Source: Clostridiales bacterium (GTDB taxonomy: Bacteria > Bacillota > Clostridia > Oscillospirales > QAMX01). Taken from it: 13,813 bases of DNA. Position numbers and translations under genes: made by a program. The DNA lies in the NCBI GenBank assembly GCA_016285815.1, contig JAEERN010000208.1, positions 1 through 13,813 on the forward strand, read 5' to 3'. Under the pieces are notes generated by a model. It was not told the origin of the DNA, searched no databases, and saw only the letters and a program-made list of their open reading frames with translations. Positions 1 to 6,279 of this stretch are shown here, piece by piece; position 1 is the first letter of the stretch; each line of letters starts with the position of its first letter.

Positions 1-15
1 CGGTCAAATACGGTC

Positions 16-69
16 AAAAAATCAGATCCCTTCCAGTGGTTTCGTTCACCAGTATGCCCGGAAGGGATC
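16..69 (-). terminator. Intrinsic terminator of the GmhA-like operon
   Basis: Read on the minus strand, a 10-bp arm GATCCCTTCC (60-69) is followed by its exact complement GGAAGGGATC (25-34) and then, after TGA, a run of T opposite the six A at 16-21. A short inner TGGT/ACCA pairing extends the hairpin. It lies 17 bases beyond the stop codon of the SIS-domain gene, where an end to that operon is expected. Confidence 0.75.
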
Positions 70-86
70 CGATCTATTCTTTTTTC

Positions 87-740
87 TTATTTCGCGAAAA
101 ACTCCGCTTCGACCAGCGCGCAGATCAGGTGGTACAGGGCGATATGGTACTCCTGGACCTCCGGCGTCCAGTCGGACGGGGCGCGCAGGGCAAAGTCGAA
201 GCTTTCGCCCATCCTGCCCCCGCGGGAGCCGGTCAGCGCCACGGTGGTCATGCCGAGCCGCCTGGCGGCCAGTCCGGCCGCGCGGACGTTCCGGGCGTTG
301 CCCGACGTGGAGATCCCGATGAGCACGTCGCCGCTGCGGCCGAGGCCCCAGAGCTGCTGGGCGTACATCAGGACCGGGTCGGTGTCGTTGGCCACGGCGG
401 ACAGGATGGCCTGCTGGGTGGTCAGATCCACGGCGGCCAGCGCGCCCTGGAGCTTGTCCGCCATCAGGGGGCCCAGCTCGGGATCGGCCTCGCGCAGGGC
501 CGCCTTGTCCCCGTCGGGCAGAGGCCGCTCGCAGAGAAAGCCCTTGAGCAGTTCGCCCACGATGTGGGCCGAGTCGGAGGAAGAGCCGCCGTTGCCGCAG
601 CAGAAGACCCGTCCGCCGCGGCGGTAACAGTCGACGATCACGCCGCAGACCGCTTCGATCTCCGGCAGCAGCGGGACCAGCGCCGGGTTTTTGGCGCGGA
701 AGCGCTCCAGGATCTGTTCCTTGGAAAAGTGTTCCTTCAT
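87..740 (-). CDS. gmhA: GmhA-like phosphoheptose isomerase (SIS domain)
   Basis: This 217-residue protein belongs to the SIS-domain sugar-phosphate isomerases and looks like D-sedoheptulose-7-phosphate isomerase, the first step toward nucleotide-activated heptose in the cytoplasm. The family signature CGNGGSSSDSAH lies at about residues 48-59, and a second motif, GISTSGNARNV, lies in the middle. The four positions known in E. coli GmhA as metal or catalytic ligands (His61, Glu65, Gln172, His180) match His59, Glu63, Gln196 and His204 here, including the eight-residue spacing of the last pair. The ATG at 740 was chosen because a GAGGCGG ribosome binding site precedes it and similarity starts there. 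The open frame continues upstream to 908, but that part only shadows the preceding gene. It is the second gene of an operon, 10 bases behind the deoxyhypusine-synthase-like gene. In Gram-positive bacteria heptose can enter surface-layer or capsule glycans. Another SIS substrate remains possible. Confidence 0.85.
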   Translation of the reverse strand: MKEHFSKEQILERFRAKNPALVPLLPEIEAVCGVIVDCYRRGGRVFCCGNGGSSSDSAHIVGELLKGFLCERPLPDGDKAALREADPELGPLMADKLQGALAAVDLTTQQAILSAVANDTDPVLMYAQQLWGLGRSGDVLIGISTSGNARNVRAAGLAARRLGMTTVALTGSRGGRMGESFDFALRAPSDWTPEVQEYHIALYHLICALVEAEFFAK

Positions 741-750
741 GGGATCCGCC

Positions 751-1740
751 TCACTTTTCCGCCGCCGCCTGGCCCTCATGGAGCTTGCGGTACAGGTTCG
801 GGATGCTGACCTTGTGGTCCACCACGAAGTGCCAGCCGCGCCCGGCCACGCTGGTGGGACGGTTGACGATGTTCTTCCGCGGGCGGTAGTAATAATTGGG
901 ATCGTCATATCCGATCTTGCTGCGATAGTCGCCCAGGTCGATCAGGTCGAAGTTGCCCGTGGTGATGCGGAAGGTGGGATAGCCCAGATTGCGCACGATG
1001 GACAGGGCCTTGAGGAAGACCTCGGGGCCGATGACGCCGGAGCCGAAGTTCATGAACACGCCGTTGTCCAGCTTGGACATGGAGTAGCAGTATTTGTGGA
1101 AGTCGATGCCGCTGCACTTGCCGATGGCGCCGAAGTCCACCGAGGGGTGCTCGTGGATGATGTCCGTGCCCAGGGCGATGTGATACGTGGCGGGCACGCC
1201 GTGCTTCCACGCCTGATAGAAGACGCAGTCGTCGCGGTAGGGGAACTTTTCGGGGTGCTCGTCCACATAGACGGCCAGCGCCTCGCCGTAACCCAGGTCG
1301 CGCCGCGCGCCCTCCTGGATGGCCTCGTTCATCCAGGCGCCGGTCTCCTCCCACATGCCGAACGAGCCGTCCTCGATGGCGGTGGGCACGTTCTCCGAGG
1401 TGCCGCCGTTGTAGCAGAGCTCAAAGTCGTGGATGCTGCAGGCGCCGTTGCCGGAGATGTGGGTGATGAAGCCCTCTTTGATCAGAGCGATGACAAAGCG
1501 GGACAGATTGTTTTTGATGACGTGGGCCCCAAAGGAGAAGATGACCGACGCGCCGCAGGCCTTGGCCGCCAGGATGCGGGAGACCAGTTCGTCGAAGTCG
1601 GGGTTGTCGTACGGGGGGAATTCGTCGTCCAGATTGAACAGGTTGTCGATGCGGACGAGGTTGACGCGGTCCTTCACCGACCAGGTGCGGATATTGGAAA
1701 AATCGAGCTGTCCGGGGATCTTTACGTTTTTGTCTTCCAT
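751..1740 (-). CDS. Deoxyhypusine-synthase-like protein, bacterial branch
   Basis: This 329-residue protein resembles the deoxyhypusine synthase superfamily, a Rossmann-type NAD fold. From memory of human DHS, the stretch SFGAHVIKNNLSRFVIALI..ITHISGNGACSIHDFE aligns with the NLISSGIRETIRYL..VLVTTAGGVEEDL region. PSVDFGAIGKCSGIDFHKY aligns with PALTDGSLGDMIFFHSY, and GVFMNFGSGVIGPEVFL with GAVVLGGGVVKHHI. The lysine-bearing WGK motif that forms the enzyme-butylamine intermediate is not visible; RPRKNIVNRPT stands in that place. Bacteria lack eIF5A, so hypusine formation is not expected and the substrate is unknown. The ATG at 1740 follows GGGAGG by six bases. The longer open frame to 1971 runs through a tRNA gene and is not coding. 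It is first in an operon with the GmhA-like gene, which suggests a sugar-phosphate or polyamine-like chemistry, but that is inference. Family assignment is fairly firm, function open. Confidence 0.72.
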   Translation of the reverse strand: MEDKNVKIPGQLDFSNIRTWSVKDRVNLVRIDNLFNLDDEFPPYDNPDFDELVSRILAAKACGASVIFSFGAHVIKNNLSRFVIALIKEGFITHISGNGACSIHDFELCYNGGTSENVPTAIEDGSFGMWEETGAWMNEAIQEGARRDLGYGEALAVYVDEHPEKFPYRDDCVFYQAWKHGVPATYHIALGTDIIHEHPSVDFGAIGKCSGIDFHKYCYSMSKLDNGVFMNFGSGVIGPEVFLKALSIVRNLGYPTFRITTGNFDLIDLGDYRSKIGYDDPNYYYRPRKNIVNRPTSVAGRGWHFVVDHKVSIPNLYRKLHEGQAAAEK

Positions 1741-1777
1741 GATGCGCCTCCCAAAGGGTTCATTATGATCCAAGGAT

Positions 1778-1806
1778 ATTATACGCCGCGCGGGGGCATT
1801 TGTCAA
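1778..1806 (-). promoter_or_regulatory. Promoter of the DHS-like/gmhA operon
   Basis: On the minus strand a consensus -35 TTGACA (1801-1806) and a consensus -10 TATAAT (1778-1783) are separated by exactly 17 bases. The predicted start falls near 1771, about 30 bases before the start codon. The -35 box lies inside a small palindrome GCATT-tgtc-AATGC (1796-1809), a possible operator. Confidence 0.9.
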
Positions 1807-1846
1807 TGCGAAAACCGCGCGGAAGACGGTTTCCGGCGGCAGACGG

Positions 1847-1879
1847 AAAAGCCGCCGCAAGCGCATCGCTTGCGGCGGC
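1847..1879 (-). terminator. Intrinsic terminator of the tRNA-Val gene
   Basis: A perfect 13-bp stem GCCGCCGCAAGCG (1851-1863) / CGCTTGCGGCGGC (1867-1879) with a three-base loop is followed on the minus strand by TTTTCC (1845-1850). It begins five bases after the tRNA end and separates the tRNA from the next promoter. Confidence 0.88.
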
Positions 1880-1883
1880 GGGA

Positions 1884-1956
1884 TGGACGCTAACGGGTTC
1901 GAACCGCTGACCACTCGCACGTCAAGCGAGTGCTCTACCAGCTGAGCTAAGCGTCC
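1884..1956 (-). tRNA. tRNA-Val, anticodon GAC
   Basis: The minus strand folds as a standard 73-base tRNA. The acceptor arms are GGACGCT and AGCGTCC with discriminator A. The D arm contains AGCTCAGCTGGTAGAGC. The anticodon stem is CTCGC/GCGAG with loop TTGACGT, giving anticodon GAC (valine, codons GUC/GUU). The T arm carries GGTTCGAACCC. The CCA end is not encoded (the next bases are TCC), so it must be added after transcription. It has its own promoter and terminator. Confidence 0.95.
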
Positions 1957-1976
1957 GCGTTTGCTGAACAAGGCAT

Positions 1977-2005
1977 ATTATACCCTACGGCCGTTTTTTT
2001 GTCAA
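1977..2005 (-). promoter_or_regulatory. Consensus promoter of the tRNA-Val gene
   Basis: TTGACA (2000-2005) and TATAAT (1977-1982) on the minus strand are both perfect consensus boxes with a 17-base spacer. Transcription should start near 1970, about 14 bases before the mature tRNA end at 1956. This matches the very strong promoters usual for stable RNA. Confidence 0.92.
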
Positions 2006-2044
2006 GCCTTTTTTGCGCGGCGCCGGAAAAAATTTGCGCCGGCG

Positions 2045-2079
2045 AAAAAGAGCCCGTCCGGCGGGGCCGGACGGGCTCT
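2045..2079 (-). terminator. Intrinsic terminator of the GH92 gene
   Basis: A perfect 13-bp stem AGAGCCCGTCCGG (2049-2061) / CCGGACGGGCTCT (2067-2079) with a five-base loop is followed on the minus strand by a T run. It begins 45 bases beyond the GH92 stop codon and ends before the tRNA promoter. Confidence 0.92.
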
Positions 2080-2123
2080 GGGGAAAAACGGCGCGGGATC
2101 GCGCGGGAAAAGCCGGGCGCGGA

Positions 2124-4247
2124 TCAGGCCAGAGAGGGCGGGACCGCGCCGTCCGAGGCGGCCCAGGTCTTGCAGGGCTTGTCGGACATGACCAGCTTCA
2201 GCGTGCCGCCGGCCAGAAGCTCCGAGGCGCGGAACCACGAGCGCTCCAGCGGCCGGCCGTTCAGCTCGGCGCTTTGGATGTACTTCCGCCCGCGGGAGGC
2301 GCCCTCCGCCAGGACGGTGAAGGTGTTGCCGTTGCCGAGCGTCAGCGAGATCCGGTCGAACTGCGGGCTGCCGATGACGTAGACGCCGCTGCCCACGCAG
2401 AAGGGGTAGAAGCCCATGGCCGTGAACACGTACCACGCGCTCAGAGCGCCGCCGTCCTCGTCGCCGCAGATGCCCAGCGGATGGGGCGAGAACCAGACGC
2501 GGCAGATGTCGTGGAGGATCTTCTGGGTCTTCCACGGCTGGCCGCAGAAATTGTAGAAATAGGGGATGTGGAAGGCCGGCTCGTTGCCCATGCAGAACTG
2601 GCCGATGAGGCCGGTCGAATCCGGGAAGACCGAAAGCCAGTGATAGACGGGCATGTCCGGCTGTTCGCAGAACAGCGCGTCCATGCGGCGGGCCAGCGCC
2701 TCCTTGCCGCCCAGCAGCTCGGCCAGACCCGCGGGGTCGTGGCGGACCTCCATGGTGTAGACCCAGCCGTTGCACTCGGCGAAATAGTCGCGGCCGCCCT
2801 GCGCGTGGGCCAGCTTGGGGTCGTAGGGGCGGATGAACGCGCCGGTCTCGTCCCGGGGGGCCATGAAGCCGATCTCCGGGTCGAAGACGTTGCGATAGTT
2901 CTGGGACCAGCGACGCAGGGTCGCGGCGTCCTCCGCCGCGCCGACCTTGTCGGCCAGCTTGGCCGCGGCATAGTCGTCGTAGGCCTGTTCCAGCGTTACC
3001 GCCACGGCCTGACGCCGCTCGAAGGGGTGGACCTCCGCCAGCGTCTCATCCTCGCCGGGCCGCAGGGCGGGGCAGTAGCCCTTTTCGCGGTAGCAGCGGT
3101 CGAAGGACGTCTCCGGGCCGATGTGCCACGGCAGCAGCGACCCCTCGAAATGGGCGAAGCGGACGGCCTTCCAGGCGCGTTCGGCGTCGAAGGGAATGCC
3201 GTGGGCCAGCGCGTCGGCGAACAGCGTCGTGGTGTGGGTGCCCAGCATGCAGGGGTGTCCGCCGCCGGGATAGGGAAAGTCGTGAAGCCAGCCGCTCTGC
3301 TCGTACTGGCGGATGAAGCTCTCCAGGATGTCCGCGTGGACCTGGGGCTCGATCAGCTGCTGCAGGGGGTGCGCGCCGCGATGGGTGTCCCACACGCCGT
3401 CGTCCACGTAAAAGCCGCGGCCCTCGTCCTCGTGGACGCGGTGGTCGAAGCCGGAATAGTACCGGCCGTGCTCCGAAATGCAGATCTGGCGCAGGAACAC
3501 GCGGTAGAGGCCGGTGTAAAAGATCTTTTTCTCGCGCTCGCCGCCGTCGACCTCGAAATGGGCCAGCAGCTCGTCCCACGCGGCGGCCAACGCTTCGGAC
3601 AGGTCCTCCTGCGCGCGGCCGCGGACCTCGGCGTCAAAGCTCTTGCGGGCGCTGTCGTCGCTGACGAAGGAGAAGGCGAAGGGCAGCTCGATGGTTTTTC
3701 CGTTGAAGCGGAGCACCAGCCCTTTCCACGGGGCCTCGCCGCGGCGGCTGCGCTCGGTGCCGTCGGCCGGCTCGGCCGTATAGGGGAGCGACGGTTCGCA
3801 GACGGCGAAGGCCCGGGCGCCCATATAGGGGCCGGCGGCGGTGATCCGGCCCTTTTCGTCGAGCACCGCCGTGCCGGCGCGGATCAGGAGCGCGTGGGGA
3901 CCCTCCTCGTCGAAGACGACGCGGACCAGACCGCCGTGGCGCGTGGCGGTGTATGAGATCTCGGCGGCGCAGTCTTCCAGCCACGCGGAATATCCCCAGA
4001 CGCGGCAGGTCTCGAGATCGTGGTCGAAGCGCGAGGCGAAGCAGCCCTCGGCGTTGACGGGCATAAAGGTGACGGGACCGGCGGCGACGCCCACAAGGCG
4101 GTCGGCCAGATAATAGTCCTTGACGCCGGGCGTGAAGCGCGGCTGAACGTAGCTCATCCCGTGGGGGAACGCGCAGACGGGCGGCGTTGCGGTCAGCAGG
4201 TGGCCGACGGAGCCGACGTACGGGTCGATATAGGCGGAAAGTCGCAT
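2124..4247 (-). CDS. GH92 family alpha-mannosidase (cytoplasmic)
   Basis: This 707-residue protein has the architecture of glycoside hydrolase family 92, the calcium-dependent exo-alpha-mannosidases: an N-terminal beta-sandwich domain (about 1-215) and a C-terminal catalytic helical domain. Family motifs appear in order: DPYVGS near residue 8, VWDTHR at 285-290, ECNGWVYT at 491-498, GNEPAFHIPYFYN at 554-566, GQPWKTQ, and CGDEDGGALSAWYVFTAMGFYP at 594-615. By family knowledge Glu491 would be the catalytic acid, and Asp596 and Asp598 the base and its partner. There is no signal peptide, so it should act on imported manno-oligosaccharides. The linkage specificity (1,2, 1,3, 1,4 or mannose-phosphate) cannot be read from these motifs. 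The ATG at 4247 follows AAGGAGAA by eight bases. It is transcribed divergently from manA out of a shared palindromic promoter, which supports a role in mannose use. Confidence 0.92.
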   Translation of the reverse strand: MRLSAYIDPYVGSVGHLLTATPPVCAFPHGMSYVQPRFTPGVKDYYLADRLVGVAAGPVTFMPVNAEGCFASRFDHDLETCRVWGYSAWLEDCAAEISYTATRHGGLVRVVFDEEGPHALLIRAGTAVLDEKGRITAAGPYMGARAFAVCEPSLPYTAEPADGTERSRRGEAPWKGLVLRFNGKTIELPFAFSFVSDDSARKSFDAEVRGRAQEDLSEALAAAWDELLAHFEVDGGEREKKIFYTGLYRVFLRQICISEHGRYYSGFDHRVHEDEGRGFYVDDGVWDTHRGAHPLQQLIEPQVHADILESFIRQYEQSGWLHDFPYPGGGHPCMLGTHTTTLFADALAHGIPFDAERAWKAVRFAHFEGSLLPWHIGPETSFDRCYREKGYCPALRPGEDETLAEVHPFERRQAVAVTLEQAYDDYAAAKLADKVGAAEDAATLRRWSQNYRNVFDPEIGFMAPRDETGAFIRPYDPKLAHAQGGRDYFAECNGWVYTMEVRHDPAGLAELLGGKEALARRMDALFCEQPDMPVYHWLSVFPDSTGLIGQFCMGNEPAFHIPYFYNFCGQPWKTQKILHDICRVWFSPHPLGICGDEDGGALSAWYVFTAMGFYPFCVGSGVYVIGSPQFDRISLTLGNGNTFTVLAEGASRGRKYIQSAELNGRPLERSWFRASELLAGGTLKLVMSDKPCKTWAASDGAVPPSLA

Positions 4248-4288
4248 GGGGCAGGTTCTCCTTCTCGTTAAAAATCGGGTCCGGTCTT

Positions 4289-4317
4289 ATTTTACCCTAT
4301 TGAAAAACGCCCGTCAA
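4289..4317 (-). promoter_or_regulatory. Promoter of the GH92 gene (divergent pair)
   Basis: Minus-strand -35 TTGACG (4312-4317) and -10 TAAAAT (4289-4294) are separated by 17 bases. The expected start is near 4282, about 35 bases before the GH92 start codon. The -35 box lies six bases from that of the opposite promoter. Confidence 0.85.
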
Positions 4318-4328
4318 TAGGGTAAAAT
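4300..4328 (+). promoter_or_regulatory. Promoter of the manA operon (divergent pair)
   Basis: Plus-strand -35 TTGAAA (4300-4305) and -10 TAAAAT (4323-4328) are separated by 17 bases. The expected start is near 4335, giving a leader of about 69 bases that contains the hairpin at 4348-4392. The two promoters overlap, so two polymerases could hardly bind at once. Confidence 0.85.
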
Positions 4329-4347
4329 AAATAGAGAAGAAAACTGT

Positions 4348-4392
4348 GCGCCCAGGGCCCGGGACAGACCGGGGCGGACCGGGCGCTTTTTT
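4348..4392 (+). terminator. Terminator-like hairpin in the manA leader (attenuator candidate)
   Basis: GCGCCC (4348-4353) pairs with GGGCGC (4381-4386), enclosing an inner hairpin CCCGG-gacaga-CCGGG (4358-4373). Six T follow (4387-4392). The structure lies between the promoter and the manA ribosome binding site GGAAAGG (4393-4399), with no other gene upstream for it to end. It therefore looks like a leader terminator that limits read-through into manA. No recognised riboswitch or antiterminator site is evident. Confidence 0.6.
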
Positions 4393-4403
4393 GGAAAGGC
4401 GGC

Positions 4404-5456
4404 GTGACCTGCGTGACCGTATACCCCATCAAGATGACCCCCTGCTGCAAGCCCGCTCCCTGGGGCGGGAGCAAACTTCGGGACCGGTACGGAAAACCGA
4501 CGGAGTTTCCTCTGACCGGCGAGAGCTGGGAGGCGTCGGCCCACCGGAACGGCCAGTCCGCCGCGGCCAACGGCGTCTATGCCGGAACGCCGCTGGCCGA
4601 GCTGACCCGGATGCTGGGGCGGGACCTGCTGGGCCGCCGTCCCGCGGGGGACGAGTTCCCCGTGCTGTTCAAGCTGATCGACGCGCGGGACCGCCTTTCG
4701 GTCCAGGTGCACCCCACGGACGAATATGCCCGCGCGGCGGAGAACGACAACGGCAAGACGGAGATGTGGACCGTGCTGGAGGCCGAGCCGGGCGCAGGGC
4801 TCTATCTGGGCTTTCGCGAGCCCATCAGCCGGGAGGAGTACGCCCGGCGCATTCGGGAGAACACGCTGGAAGAGGTGCTGGCCTTCGTGCCCGCCGAGGA
4901 GGGAAAGAGCTATTTCCTGCCCGCCGGGCTGGTCCACGCCATCGGCGCCGGGCTGGTGATCGCCGAGATCCAGCAGTCCTCGGACTCCACCTATCGCGTG
5001 TACGACTGGGGCCGCATGGGGCTGGACGGAAAGCCGCGCCAGCTGCACATCGAAAAGGCGCTGGACGTGTCCCAGACCTCGTGGCGGGGCGGCCCGTCGC
5101 CGAGCCTGACGGTGCGGGAGGAGAGCTGTGTCCGCGAATGGCTGAACGCCTGCGGATACTTCGCCGCCATGAAGATCCGTCTGACCGGGACGATCCGCGA
5201 GGACACGGCGGGCGAGAGTTTCCACCTTCTGTTCTGCGCCGAGGGCGGCGGGACGGTCTCGGCCGGCGGGACGGAGACGGCTCTCGCGGCGGGGGAGACC
5301 GTGCTGATCCCCGCCGCGGCGGGCGGGTACGGCGTGACCGGCGAGCTGACGCTGTTCCGCTATTGGACGGCGGACGTGCGCCGGGACTATCTCGACCCGC
5401 TGACCCGCGCGGGATACGCGGAAGCGGACGTTCTGGCCCTCTGCGGCGGACGATGA
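4404..5456 (+). CDS. manA: Mannose-6-phosphate isomerase, type I (Bacillus-like)
   Basis: This 350-residue cupin enzyme interconverts mannose-6-phosphate and fructose-6-phosphate in the cytoplasm. It resembles the short Bacillus-type ManA proteins in length and order: YPIKMTPCCKPAPWGG at 7-22, GESWEASAH at 39-47, LSVQVHPTDEYA at 98-109, GKTEMW at 117-122, FLPAGLVHAIG at 171-181 and QQSSDSTYRVYDWGR at 190-204. By family knowledge the zinc ligands are Gln101, His103, Glu120 and His178. The start is GTG at 4404, four bases behind GGAAAGG. A second GTG at 4413 is possible, but the ATG at 4434 would remove the conserved YPIK start. It is first in an operon with an amidohydrolase 19 bases downstream and a biotin ligase. 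Control probably comes from the palindromic promoter and the leader hairpin. Confidence 0.95.
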   Translation: MTCVTVYPIKMTPCCKPAPWGGSKLRDRYGKPTEFPLTGESWEASAHRNGQSAAANGVYAGTPLAELTRMLGRDLLGRRPAGDEFPVLFKLIDARDRLSVQVHPTDEYARAAENDNGKTEMWTVLEAEPGAGLYLGFREPISREEYARRIRENTLEEVLAFVPAEEGKSYFLPAGLVHAIGAGLVIAEIQQSSDSTYRVYDWGRMGLDGKPRQLHIEKALDVSQTSWRGGPSPSLTVREESCVREWLNACGYFAAMKIRLTGTIREDTAGESFHLLFCAEGGGTVSAGGTETALAAGETVLIPAAAGGYGVTGELTLFRYWTADVRRDYLDPLTRAGYAEADVLALCGGR

Positions 5457-5475
5457 ACGGACAGGAGGAGTTTTC

Positions 5476-6279
5476 GTGAAGACTTTTGCCAACCACGCGC
5501 ACGTGTTCCACGGCGAGTTGCGCCCCGCGGGGACCGTGGACAAGCTGAAGGAGACCATGGACGCCGTCGGGCTGGACATGGCCGTGGCCTATGCGCCGTT
5601 CAACAAGAACGGCTCGATCCAGGTGCTCTCGCCGGACGAGGACCAGAACCTCTGGCTGGCGGAAGAGCTTCGCGGCCAGAGCGACATCGTCGGCTTCGGC
5701 ACGGTGAACTTCGACCGGCCCGATCTGGAGGATCAGGTCAAGCACATCGCGGACCTCGGTCTGAAGGGCATCAAGATCCACCCCCAGCACCAGCAGGTCC
5801 GCATCAACGGCGAAAAGGCCTATCGCGTCTACCGCACGGCGGAGGAGCTGGGGCTGTTTTTGAGCTTTCACACCGGCGTCCACTACGACCGGATGAGCGA
5901 GTATTCCGTCCTGATGTTCGACGATCTGGCCTGGGATTTCCCCAAGCTGCACTTTTCCATGGAGCACATCGGCGGCTGGAGCTTCTTCCGTGAGGCCGTG
6001 GCGGTCATGACCAACCAGCGGGACACCCGCCGGACGCCCCGGGTCTTCGCCGGCTGGACCAGCATCTTCGAGCGCGGCCATTGGTACGTCTCGCCGGAAC
6101 AGCTGTTGGAGCTGATGACCTTCACCGGGGAAAAATGCCACATCTTCGGGCTGGATTTCCCCTATCACGACGCGGCCTATATCGCCGCGGGCATGCGCTG
6201 CATCCGCGCGCTGCCTATCTCCGACGAGGCCAAGGAGCTCATACTGGGCGGCAATCTGGCCCGGGAGCTCGGCTTATGA
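5476..6279 (+). CDS. Amidohydrolase-2 family metal-dependent hydrolase
   Basis: This 267-residue protein has the metal-ligand pattern of TIM-barrel amidohydrolases (Amidohydro_2 type). It shows HAH at 7-9, a strand-end GIKIHPQHQ around 98-106, FHTG with His132, MEHIGG with His164 and FGLDFPY with Asp227. Members hydrolyse, decarboxylate or lactonise small cyclic and carboxylated compounds, so the substrate here cannot be named. The GTG start at 5476 is supported by AGGAGG seven bases upstream. The gene sits 19 bases behind manA, and its stop overlaps the start of the biotin ligase gene by four bases (ATGA), so the three are translated from one message. A lactonase or sugar-linked hydrolase would fit the neighbours, but this is inference. 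There is no signal peptide. Confidence 0.82.
   Translation: MKTFANHAHVFHGELRPAGTVDKLKETMDAVGLDMAVAYAPFNKNGSIQVLSPDEDQNLWLAEELRGQSDIVGFGTVNFDRPDLEDQVKHIADLGLKGIKIHPQHQQVRINGEKAYRVYRTAEELGLFLSFHTGVHYDRMSEYSVLMFDDLAWDFPKLHFSMEHIGGWSFFREAVAVMTNQRDTRRTPRVFAGWTSIFERGHWYVSPEQLLELMTFTGEKCHIFGLDFPYHDAAYIAAGMRCIRALPISDEAKELILGGNLARELGL

Larger units (their letters stand above)
4287..4330. repeat. Perfect 17-bp inverted repeat, candidate operator
   Basis: The arm TTATTTTACCCTATTGA (4287-4303) is repeated as its exact reverse complement at 4314-4330, around a ten-base centre. Each arm holds the complete -10 box of one promoter and most of the -35 box of the other, so the promoters are mirror images. Both predicted transcripts start outside the repeat, so it acts as DNA and not as an RNA hairpin. 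A dimeric regulator binding here could shut off the mannosidase and the manA operon together. Confidence 0.9.

Noticed and set aside
1..18. Short direct repeat CGGTCAAA at the left edge
   Set aside because: Only two copies of eight bases at the window edge, with nothing visible to the left. It cannot be interpreted as an attachment site or repeat array.
1741..1971. N-terminal extension of the DHS-like protein, with residues like RLAQLVEHSLDVRVVSGSNPLAS
   Set aside because: This is the translation of a tRNA gene, a well-known false protein. It also crosses the tRNA terminator and the real promoter.
2013..3956. 647-codon open frame on the plus strand opposite the GH92 gene
   Set aside because: It is antisense to a gene with clear GH92 motifs, has no family motif itself, and is explained by the low stop-codon frequency of G+C-rich DNA.
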